DNA of 64,000 nt from assembly GCF_932274485.2 (NCBI RefSeq), contig NC_065882.2, positions 26,802,890-26,866,889 of the forward strand, read 5' to 3'. This stretch comes from Patella vulgata (lineage: Eukaryota; Mollusca; Gastropoda; Patellidae). The notes beneath the pieces were generated by a model, which did not search any database, was not told where the DNA came from, and worked only from the letters and a program-made list of their open reading frames with translations. Below, piece by piece: positions 32,301 through 44,800 of this stretch (its first letter is position 1; every line of letters starts with the position of its first letter). A program made the translations under genes and the position numbers.

Positions 32301-35300
32301 TATCACAAATCGCATATTACTGGCGTATATATGTATATTAATATGTTGTATGTTTTTTTCCGCATATTATTCAAGTGTGTAATTTGAACGCAACTTAATT
32401 TCCAGCACGACTTGCTTAACCAGACTGAAATTTTATTCTTAACTAAATAGCTATAATAAGCCACTTCATGTGTCAAAAATGCCTTAACACTTGCTGAAAG
32501 TAAAAAAGTTATTTTGCTCATGGACTTGTTTACGCAGAATATCAGTCTATTTTTGTGAAATTATTATTTGGATAACAAATCGTGATACGGACATTGATTG
32601 TATCGTGCATCGTGAATTTTTAAAACATCGCCCTTCATCGATTCATCAATGAATTGTTGCAGCCCTACTGTGTATAAATTAAAAGTCAATCGGATATTAA
32701 CTTTAGCGTCTTGAGCGTCAACAAAATGTTGAATATCAATAGGCTTAAACACTATGTATAAATTTAAAGTCAATCAGATATTAACTTTAACCTCAAGAGC
32801 GTCCACAAGGTTTTTCAAAGTGATCAATGGCCATAACTCTGGCAGTAATTATCGGGAATCGGTGAAAATCAATAGGATTCTTTGTCTCATGACCTTAAAC
32901 ACTGTGTATAACTTTAGCCTCTAGAGAATCCACAAGCAATTGTGGACGACGGACGGAGGGACCAACGGATGGGGGTGATGACAATATATGACCACATTTA
33001 TTTCTGCTTACCCTAAGCAGAAAATGCTCATCTTCAAACTCCATCAAAGCATTGACCTAATAAACACCTACACCAAGTTTGAACATTCCAGCTCAATTAG
33101 AAGGAGAGTTATTGTATCCCAAATAGTGAGACGGACGGATGGACAGACAGACGGACGGACAAACATGAACCCATTTTAATAGTCCCCTTCTTTCTTCGAA
33201 AGGCGGGGGACAATAATAAAATGTGTTGAATGGACTAAGCAGGCGTAAACGCCTGTCTTTCAATTTGGACTTTTCACATAATTCACCGAACATAATTGAT
33301 TAGAAATTACAATATTTTTTTCAAAAATTAAATATAAATCAATTTATATACATTCATATTAGATTAATATGTGCCTTTTGTCTATTTTAATGTCCAAAAG
33401 AATACAGCCATAAGCTCTTTATGGTTTGAATAAGATTCCTAGATATTGTTGCTGCTAGAGAACGGACAAGCAAAATGAGGCTAATTGTTGGGCAATAAAT
33501 CCAGAATAAAAAAATCTGTTGCTCTTAAATTCAATCCCAGTTGTTGTCTTGCAGTGTGAATCATTATCCTAAGGTTTGAATAATTCATCAACAATTGTGG
33601 CCTCCAGACAGCAGACAAGCAAAATTACCCTAATTAAAGAGCCATATCTCTGGTACGAAAATAGTGATTGCACTCAAATTCAATCCCAAACATCATTAAC
33701 TCATAAAAACAATTATCCTAAATTTTGAACAAGATTCGTCAAAAATTGTGGCTTCTAGGGAGCACACAAGCAAAATTATACTAATTAAAGGGACATAACT
33801 CTGGAACAAAGATAGCGATTGCACTCAAATTCAATCCCAAACATTGTCTACTCATAAGAAACATTATCCTTTGTCAAAAATTGTGGCCTCTAGAGTGTAA
33901 GTGTCGACTGACCGACAGACAGGGCAACTGCATTATGCGCCCATACTATGTATGTGTAGGCATATAAAACTCCTAAATATCCAAATATGATATTTTACAG
34001 AACCTTTTTTCTAAACTCTCTTTATTGTCATCTGCTCTTCCACTTGTTTTCCCCCTTGTCAAACATCTTTCTACACATGTCTAATTTAAAAAAAAAAAAT
34101 AATAATAATAATATGATTTACTTGGAATATTGAGAGTTCACAGGATTTTTCAAACTGATCAAGTACAATAACTTGAAGTGATTATCAGCTTCTTCATCTC
34201 ACAGACATTAATACTTTGTAAAACTTGCAAATGACAAAACTTGTACCAGTATTCAGATGATACCTTGAACTGTTTTGAGTTATTGGAAAGTTGAAAATCA
34301 TTAGGCTTCTTTATGATCATTAACTTATTAACTATTGTGTATAAATTTCAAGTCAAATGAATTGTGGCGCCAGGCAGGGTAAGCTTACTCTTCCGGACAC
34401 CTGTTACCACTGTTTGTCGTGTATTTTGTACACGAGGAGCAGTCCATTTGCTGATTACACTATTTTGCTTGAATACACTATTTTGCCTATAACGTTTTTT
34501 AGGACTTCGAATTCTGTCTTATGGTTTGGATTGTTTGTACTTGGTTTTATTTTATTTAGCCTCTAGAATGGCCACAAGATTTTTCAAATTTACCAAGGGG
34601 AAAAAGTCAAACAGTAATTGTTCAAAATAAATAGGCTTCTCCGCCGCATTATCTTAAACACTATGTATATCAAGTCAACTGGATAATAAATCTAGTCTCT
34701 AGAACATGCACAAGATTTTTTAAATTGATCAAGAGCAATCAGAAATTGTTAAAAAACAATAGGGTTCTTTATCTTATGAAAGGTACACTGTCAATTGGGG
34801 ATGATTACATTGAGAGCGTCCACAAGATTTTTCAATTTGATCAATAGCAATAACTCCAAAATTAAATATTCGAACCATTGAAAATAAATAGACTTTGTCG
34901 TCTCATGAACATAAACATAGTGTATACATTTTAAGTCAATTGAATAATAAGTTGAGCCTCAAGAGTGTGCAAAACATTGTTCAAAATTAATCAAGGGCCA
35001 AAAAGCGGAGGGATGGACAGGAGTGATTACAATATGCGACAATATTTCAATGTGGACATATAAAAATCTGAATAACAGCATGGATAGACAAAACAACAAC
35101 ATTCACCCACGTATAAAATTTGCTTACATCTACAGGACAATTAAAAAATATAACTCTTTTCACTTCTGCAATTCCTTGCATTGTGTTATTCCAGCCATCT
35201 AAATTATCTTTGTTTCTTGGAAACCCATCTATAAGAAAATGGTTTTTACCACTCTCTTTCATTGCCTGTAAATTCAAAATAGCATCTAAATTATTTGTGA

Positions 35301-38300
35301 TTTTGAGGTCTAACTTACTTAAAGCGGAAATTGCAAATTTTTAAGTTATATTTTTAAAATTTATTAAAAAAAAGCCTGAAAATAGATGGTATCCATAAAC
35401 AGTCCTACCTTGTTAAAGAATAATCCTATTAATCCTATAATTCACTATTGCCAGCTGAGAAATTGCCAAAAATATCATTTTCCTCTTCTTTTTTAAACGT
35501 TTGAATATCGCTACTCCATGGTGGAGAATAGAAAACAAGGGAGGTAATTTGGAGGTAATTGTGTTATTATTTCCTGTCTAAATGAATCTTAAGTGTGAGA
35601 ATGACACCTATAATCGTATAATTGTGAGTTGACAACCTTTTGAGCAAAAGACATAGAAATAATTACGTTTTGACTTTCTTAGAAAATTTGCAATTTCCGC
35701 TTTAAACATAATTTTGAGTTCTTTTAATATTTAAAACAAATCTAACCCTACTCCTTGTTTGCTGTGTCTTACAAGTACCTAAATAATTTCAGTGGTGGAC
35801 CGATCGTCATATTCAGCAATTAATGTTTCATCAACTTTAATTTATTATTATAGGATGATTTTACAAAATTTAATAACTACACTGCTATATAGGTTGAAAG
35901 TACATAACTCCTCTAGAAAGTGCAAACTCAGGAAATGAGGGATTTTAATTTGTGAACAGAGTTCTTTTTTTAATCAAAACCTGGGCTATGCTAGTGATTA
36001 ATGTAATATCAAATCCAAACTAGAACTTAGATGTTGTAATGACGGGTTTCACCGGTGCCACTTTATCCTTGAACTGATGTCATTTCCTGTACCAATAGAA
36101 ACATTAAACAGATTTCCACATGAGCATTGAACATGTGCTATAAAATTGACACAGAATTAGCCAATACATCCTGCAATATCAATTCCATTTGTACAACGAA
36201 GACTCGACGCCATGACATCACTTCCGTTATCAACAAAATATTTAAATTGGAATACTGAAATAATCACTTTGATTGTCCTTTGCATACACAAAAATTGATT
36301 AAAATTTGAGCAGAATTAACCCTTTACAAAGCCTCATTAAAATGCTAAAAATCTTAAAAAGTGATACTGACAAAATGGGTTATTTCTTGGCACGAGAAGA
36401 CGTTAAAAACATCTCCTTGATATTTATATGATCGTATTGATTAATACTATTTGTTCATTGAAATCCAATATCATAATTTTATACGAATAATGAATATCCC
36501 TTACTTCAAACAAATCGTTGTTTTGGAGGCTAAAGATATGGTTTTTGCCAAAATACATTACTTCTGGTGACAATGAAAATGATAAATCAGTTTTAGGAAA
36601 TCGTAATTGACATTAGGCATCACATGGTGAAAATTTTATGAAAATTGAATAATAATTGACACTTTTATGGACAAAAAACCTTGAAAAGAGACTTGTAGAA
36701 ACACATCTATTTCTCCGCAACTGAAGAAGTTAGAAGGAGAGAGAGAGAGAGATATGGGGTTGAACGTCCACTTGACACAAACTAGGTCATTTTGGGACTA
36801 ACACATAGTTCAATTTTATTCCAATAATTCGCTTGCGCGTAGGGGTCTTTAACAGTGGGAGGAAACCGGAGGACCCGGAGAAAACCCACGAGGTTGGACA
36901 GGCGACCCTACTCCTTGTCACGTACAACCGGGGAATCAAAACCCTGCCAGTTGACTCAATGACAGACAGTATGATACAGCGCAGTGCGCACATGCTAACC
37001 ATTCGGCCATCCACCCCCCCTGAAGAAGTTAGAAACCATATCGTGATATCAATATGTTCGTATGGGTTCATTTTATTTCTTGATTGTAAGCAAATATCTT
37101 AATTATAAACAAATTACAAATATGACCCAGTTGAATAAAATATTTGTTTTGAAGGCTAAAAATACAATTTTTGTCGAAATGACGCCATTTCTGGTGACAT
37201 AGAAAATGTGAAATTGGTTCCACCCAGTCAAAAGAGCATTAGGCATCACAAGATGAAAAATAATCGAAAATTGGACTATAGTACTCGTTTACAGGCTAAA
37301 AAACGGGAAAAGTGACTCATGCAAAATCGCCTATTTCTCGGCAACTGCTAATATTACAAACTTATTTTGAAATACATAGTCTTCGTATGGATTAATGCTA
37401 CAGATTTATGAAAGTTGTCAATAAATATTTTAAAATGTGAAAAGCCTAAATGCATTGTAAATGGCTTACTTTTACACCTTTGTTTCATCCTTAAATCAAA
37501 ATGGCACAAATGCAAAAACCAAAAAAACAAGCCAACAGTGAGGCTGATGTCCCCCGCCGAAATAGGAAAATAATTAGAGAGTTATTGTGTTCCAAAGTCT
37601 CAGCAAATCAAATTGCTTATCGCTCTGCTTAATCTGAGCAGAAAATGCTCATTATCGATCTTAGTCAAGGTATTACTGTAATGAAACTATACACCAAGTT
37701 TCATCACTCTCACTTAATTAGAACTAAAGTTATAGTGTCCCAAAGCATCAACCAATCAAATTGTTTATCTCTGCTTACCCTAAGCGGAACGGACAGACAA
37801 ACAGACAGACGGACGAACCCATTTTAATAGTTCCCTGCTTTCTTCGAAAGGCGGGGGACAATAAGCATGAACATTTACTCAATTCGAAGATCAACCAATC
37901 AAATTGTTTATCTCTGCTTACCATAAGCGGAACGGACAGACAGACAAACAGACAGACGGACGAACCCATTTTAATAGTTCCCTGCTTTCTTCGAAAGGCG
38001 GGGGACAATCAAAGTAGGAGAGTTATTGTTTTCCAAAGTCTCGACCAATCAAATTGCGTATCGCTCTGCTTACCCTGAGCAGAAAATGCTCATTATCAAA
38101 CTTAGTCAAGGTATTACTGTAATGAAACTATACACCAAGTTTCATCAATCTCACTTAATTAGAACTAAAGTTATCGTGTCCCAAAGCATCAACCAATCAA
38201 ATTGCTTATCTCTGCTTACCCTAAGCGGAAAATGCTCATCTTCGAACTCCATCAAGGCATTGACCTAATCAACACATACACCAAGTTTGAACATTCTAGC

Positions 38301-38803
38301 TCAATTAGGAAGAGAGTTATCGTGCCCCAAAGTATCAACCAATCAAATTGCTTATCTCTGCTTACCCTAAGCGGAAAATGCTCATCTTCGAACTCCATCA
38401 AGGCATTGACCTAATAAACACATACACCAAGTTTGAACATTCTAGCTCAATTAAAAGTTATCGTGTCCCAAAGCATCAACCAATCAAATTGCTTATCTCT
38501 GCTTACCCTAAGCGGAAAATGCTCATCTTCGAACTCCATCAAGGCATTGACCTAATCAACACATACACCAAGTTTGAACATTCTAGCCCAATTAGGAAGA
38601 GAGTTATCGTGTCCCAAAGCATCAACCAATCAAATTGCTTATCTCTGCTTACCCTAAGCGGAAAATGCTCATCTTCGAACTCCATCAAGGCATTGACCTA
38701 ATAAACACATACACCAAGTTTGAACATTCTAGCTCAATTAGGAAGAGAGTTATTGTGTCCCAAAAAGTGTGACGGACAGACAGACGGACAGACAGAAGGA
38801 CAG

Positions 38804-38861
<58 letters not shown>

Positions 38862-41800
38862 GGACGAACCCATTTTAATAGTCCCCTGCTTTCTTCGAAA
38901 GGCGGGGGACAAAAAAAAAAAAAGCAGAACATATTTTGCGTCTTTAGTAGGAGCATTCATCTTCATCTTTTAGATTTGTAAAAATAAATATTTCTCTTAA
39001 GAACTTTCGACACGTCAAAATTGAAGTTTTGGGCAAAATTACCTCACTTTCGGTGTCGACAGAAAAGTTTATCTGTAGAAAAAAGTTGAGAAATTGCACC
39101 ACAGAGCATATGAGCTTTTGTTTTATATGAATCGGGTAATATTTAATTAACCCAGAACCTAAAATTAAAATGCGAAAAATCGTAAAAAGTGATCCTGACA
39201 AAATTGGTTATTTTTCGGCATGGAAAGTGATTGCACTGATTCATACTATTTGTCCATTGGAATCAAATATCATAATTTTATACAAAAAATGAATATTGCT
39301 CAATTCAAAAAAGTATTTGTTTTGAAGACTAAAAATACATTTTTGCCAAAATGACATTACTTCTGGTGATAATGAAAATGTTAAATTATGTCTGTGAAAT
39401 CATAAATGGCATAAGGCATCACATGGTGAAAATTTTATGTAAATCGAATAATAACTGCCACTTTTATAGACCAAAAACCTTGAAAAGTGACTTGTAGAAA
39501 ATCGTCTATTTCTCTGCAACCGTACAAGTTAGAAACCATTTTGTGGTATCTGTATGATCATATGAATTTAATTAATATGTTGATTTAAACCAAAAGTTAA
39601 AATGTTTAATACATATTAAATAATTTTTAGTTGAAAAAATATTGATTTTAAAGGTTAAAAGTACAGTTTTTGACAAAATGGCGTCACTTCCGGTGTCAAT
39701 TTGAAATTGTTATAAGTTTGATAGAAGACATATTTGCCTTATGCATCAAATGGTATCACTTTTATGAAAATCCAATAATAATTGACTCCTTTTCAGGCAA
39801 AATAACATAAAAAGGGACTGCTAATATCACAAACTAAATTTTACTTACAATATCTGCGTATGGATTAATGCTACAAGATTATGAAAGTTAGGAAGAATTT
39901 TTTTAAAATATGAAAAGCCTGAATGGGTTGTAAATAGCTCACTTTTACATCTTTTTTCACCTTTAAATCAAAATAGCGCAAATACAAAACGGAAACTAAA
40001 AAAAAACGAGTCCGACTTTTTTTGTGCCTTTAGTAGGTGCATTCATCTTGATCTGTAAGATTTGTAATAATTAATATTTACTTGCAGAAAGATGTTTTTG
40101 GCAATATAACGTCATTTCCGGTGCCGACAGAAAACTTTGTTGGTAATAAAATTGTTGAGAAATTGCACCATTGAGGATATGAACTTTGTTTTATACAAAT
40201 CGGGCAATAAATAATTATCATAGAACCCATAAACTGAATTAGCCAATAGCGGCCAAGGAAAATTATCGAGACAATTTTTTTTCACATTTTTGCTCAAATC
40301 ACATGACCCTTTAATCCTGGGTAAAATTTCATAAAAAAGCATTTATAAATAAAAGAGTTTTTTGTCAAAATTTAAATTTTCAAAATTGGCGCCTAAAACT
40401 GAAGACATCGAGTTGATCCAACAAGTAGTTCCCGAGATATGCTCAAGTGAAAAAAAAACAGGCCAACAGTGAGGCTGATGTCCCCCGCCGAAATCCCAAA
40501 ATAAATAGATGACACATATTCAAAAATCACACATTTATTTTTTTCAAAAGTATCAAGCAATCAAACAGATTATCACCTATACACTAAGTTTTATCACTCT
40601 CTATCAGATAGAATTCAAATTATCTTGTCCCAAAACATCGACCAATGAAATTGCTTAGCTCTGCTTAGCTTTAGCTTGAAATGTTAATCTTCACCTAATG
40701 AACATCTTGTTACAGGGTGAGAGAGTTCAAGTTAGACAATTCGCTGACCTAGATTTTTAATATGTATTACCCTCAAAGAGTTAGGGTTGGCTGACTAAGA
40801 GCAATATGGTAGATCTTGTGTTGTTTGTTATGTATAGGAAGATAAATCAATTGAACATTTGATGTGTTATCAAACAGAAAATATCTTATTGAAGATAATT
40901 ATATGTGTTCAAAATATTCATGATCGATTATCTCAAGTAAAAGCAATTTGACAAGACCCTAATTTTAATATTTAGCTGTAATTCTTTAATTTTCTGTGGG
41001 TTTTCTTTGTTTTGTTTTTTAATTGTTGTGTACTTTTAATATACTTATTTATTAATATACGAAATAACAAAGATGTCAGAGCAACGTATTCTGCTCTGAC
41101 CAAGATGGTGTCGGCGAAGACTGAAGGCAAAATTACGCTGAAAGGAGAAGATGATACCTCTGCATCACCAAAGGAAAGATCAATTTACCCTTCATTAACT
41201 TTAAATTAAGAAGAAGAAAATGGATAAACATTATATATATTATGGAAGAAAATGGTTGTTCCAATTATAGGAAATATACTGAGCGCCATGGAAAACGCAT
41301 CACTTTTTTTCCCAAATATTTTATTACTAGGTGGCTTTGTATGTATAATATTATGCAATACTATGAACTATTGTTTCACACAATGCTCCCAAATGCAAAT
41401 AATATCAGCCCGTGTGCAAAAAAAACAAAAATTGCACGAGATGCACATGAAAAACCCAATATTCACATGCAGCATTGTGTGTGAGCCCTTTAAAAGCATG
41501 TTTTCAACTTAATGTGCAGTACATGAACTGTGAAACGTCAATCTGTCGTAATTTGTTGTTGGATGTGTGAAAGAATCGAGCTAGAGATGCCGAGACTTAC
41601 TGAAAATCAACGGAATGAAGCCATGGGAATGTCCAGGGCTGGCATGTCTACACGTGCTATTGCCCGACACTTCAATTGTCATCGGTCCACTATTGTAAGG
41701 TTGGTGGAACGTGTTTGAGTTACTGGATCAACGCGTGACCGTCAACGTCCTGGTCCACAATGCGTTACAACCCAGGCTCAAGACCGCTACATCCGGGTCA

Positions 41801-44800
41801 CTCATCTGCGTGACAGATTCCGCCCAGTGACTCGATCAGGTGCAGCAGTCGTCGGAAGACAAGGACCAGTAAGTGCCAACACCGTAAGACGTCGTCTAAG
41901 AGAAGTAGGACTACGTGCACGACGACCTTATGTTGGAGCTATCCTCAGGGATCATCACCGTCAGCGGCGTTTGATATGGGCTCAAGGACACCAGACATGG
42001 CGAAGAGTAGACTGGCAAAGTGTGCTCTTCAGTGATGAGAGTCGCTTTCATTTTTATCCGGACATGGCACCGATAGAACATGTCTGGGATGACATTGGAC
42101 GCTGTCTGTATCGGAGACCTCAGATGCACACCATTGCTGCTTTAGAAGCTGCACTTGTCCAAGAATGGAACAATTTGCCCCAAGCCTTCTTTCAAACATT
42201 GGTAAATTCCATGCGACGTCGCTGCACAGCGTGCGTAAGAGCCCGTGGAGGACACACACGCTACTGACATCTGTGTCGTACTTTTGGTTTTGACCCCTCT
42301 GACTTTGTACCCTTGATTTTTTATCCGGACATGGCACCGATAGAACATGTCTGGGATGAGATTGGACGCCGTCTGTATCTGAGACCTTAGATGCACACCA
42401 TTGCTGCTTTAGAAGCTGTACTTGTCCAAGAATGGAACAATTTGCCCCAGGCCTTCTTTCAAACATTGGTAAATTCCATGCGACGTCGCTGCACAGCGTG
42501 CGTTGCGTAAGAGCCCGTGGAGGACACACACGCTACTGACATCTGTGTCGTACTTTTGGTTTTGACCCCTCTGACTTTGTACCCTTGATTACAGATTAAA
42601 CATCCATACGTGTACAAATGTGTTGTTATTGATGTGTTCCCATTTGAATATTGTTCACAATATTTGTTATACCATGGCGCTCAGTATATAAATATTTCCT
42701 GATAGAATATGAAACATTTTTTGTGCTGATAATTTTTGTTTGTTTGTGGATCCTATGGTGGCTGTTATGTGTGTTTTATTGTTTTATAGATGATTAGTGT
42801 ATATTGTGAACTATTAATGTGTTAAAAGTGGATCGACACTGACCGGTAATTACATTTAATAGTGTTCAAGTGTCGCCAACATCAATATGATATTGGTGAA
42901 ATAATCTATCAATGACAGCTGATTCATTGTGTAGTTCTTTATTTTGATATATTATTATCAATAATATATGTATACGCATACTTTAATTAACTTTATACCA
43001 CATCTAAGTTTAGTATAAATTAGCTGAGGTGTTTGCGATAAATCAGTAGGAGAGTGGAGCTTTGAAGCTCACCAGAGAAGGGTCTCTCTTTTTTCTAATA
43101 TGGTAATGCTGTTGCTAGAATAAATTAATGTCCAATCCAGATCGTGTTCTACTTGAAATTATGTTATAATCTACATCAAGTTTAAACATTCTACCTCAAT
43201 TAAAAGCAGAGTTGTTATGTTCCAAAGTCTTGCCCAATCAAACTGCTTATCAATGCTTAGCCTAAGCAGAAAATTCTCATCATCAAAGTTAGTAAAGGTA
43301 ATGATATAATGAATCTATACTCAGTTTTATCACTCTCACTTAATTATAACCAAAGTTATCGTGCCCCAAAGCATCAACCAATCAGATTGCTTATCTCTGC
43401 TTACTGTAAGCAGACAATGTTTATCATCGAATTCCATCAAGGCATTGACCTCATGAACGCTCACATCAAGTTTGAACATTCTACCTCAATTAGGAGAGTT
43501 ATCGTGTTCCAAAGTCTTGCACAATTTGAATGAGAGTTTTTGTGTTCCTAAGTCTTGCTCAATTTGAATGAGAGTTATTGTGTTCCAAAGTCTTGACCAA
43601 TCAAATTGCTTATTGCTCTGCTTACCCTGAGCAGAAAATGCTCATTATCGAACTTAGTCAAGGTATTGATGTAATGAAACTATACACCATGTTTCATCAC
43701 TCTCACTTAATTAGAACTAAAGTTATCGTGTCCCAAAGCATCAACCAATCAAATTGCTTATCTCTGCTTACCCTTAACAGAAAATGCTCAACGTCGGACT
43801 CCATCAAGGCATTGACCTTATAAACAACTACACCAAGTTTGAACATTCTAACTCAGAATGAGAGTTATTGTGTCCCAAAAAGTGTGACGGACAGACACAG
43901 ACGGACAGAAAAACAGACAGACAGACGGACGAACCCATATTAATAGTCCCCTGCTTTCTTCGAAAGGCGGGGGACAAAAAAATAATAATAAGAAGAAGAA
44001 TCTTAACAAAACAATAGTGTTTCACACAAGCTATGCAGTGTGAAACCCTAACTTTAAATCATTTCAACATTACAAAAATCTCAATGACAATCCAAGAACT
44101 AACAAAAAATGTCCTTCTTATTTTTATATCTTACTTTTTGTAATAAAGCACAAGTTATTTCAACAGGAACGATAGATCCATTTCGTATATGTTTTTCTAT
44201 TTCATCTTTGTATTCAGATTCATCTTTTTTTCGTTCTGCTCTGAGTAAGTCACCAGCTGACAAATGAACATAACCGAATTCCTGAAAAATAGGATACATA
44301 AACATATATTTCTACTGGTAACAAATTTCTGATTGTTGCACTACTCTTACTGAGTCTTATAGAATGTTTACCGCTATAAGATAACTAAAATGTGTTTCGT
44401 CAATTTAGTTGGTTGGGTCACCAAAATGGGAACCTATATTGAAATGAGATGCTTGAACTGCATTCTAGATATATTATGACATAGTCATACACATGGTTTC
44501 ATACATATATTGGCATAAATATCAGATCTCTAATGGGACTGACCTATCTATGATAGATGTTAGAAACTTTGATACCCCCACCCCTTTTCCCCATTTGTTT
44601 TGACCATACCTTAAAGATAGAGAGCCCTACTTGTGTCAGTATCTGGGCTTTATGACTAAGTTGGATATTACAGACTAAAAATCACATCAATTTTCATTAA
44701 TGTATTTGCCACTGACACTATACTTAGGTTGTATAGGGAAAATAGGATTTTATTGTCCACTAAACACAACTAGACCATTTTGGGACTAACATATGGAACT

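Larger units (their letters stand above)
36050..40450. repeat. Family H: about 1.1-kb tandem repeat with later insertions
   Basis: Long units share CATTACTTCTGGTGACAATG, GGCATCACATGGTGAAAATT, CTTTTACACCTTTGTTTCA-like and TAGTAGGTGCATTCATCTT phrases. The start phrase recurs at 38943 and 40030, 1087 bp apart; the end phrase recurs at about 37490 and 39965. A SINE (36736-37019) and a family C element (37526-38920) are inserted. No protein is recognised. Confidence 0.75.
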
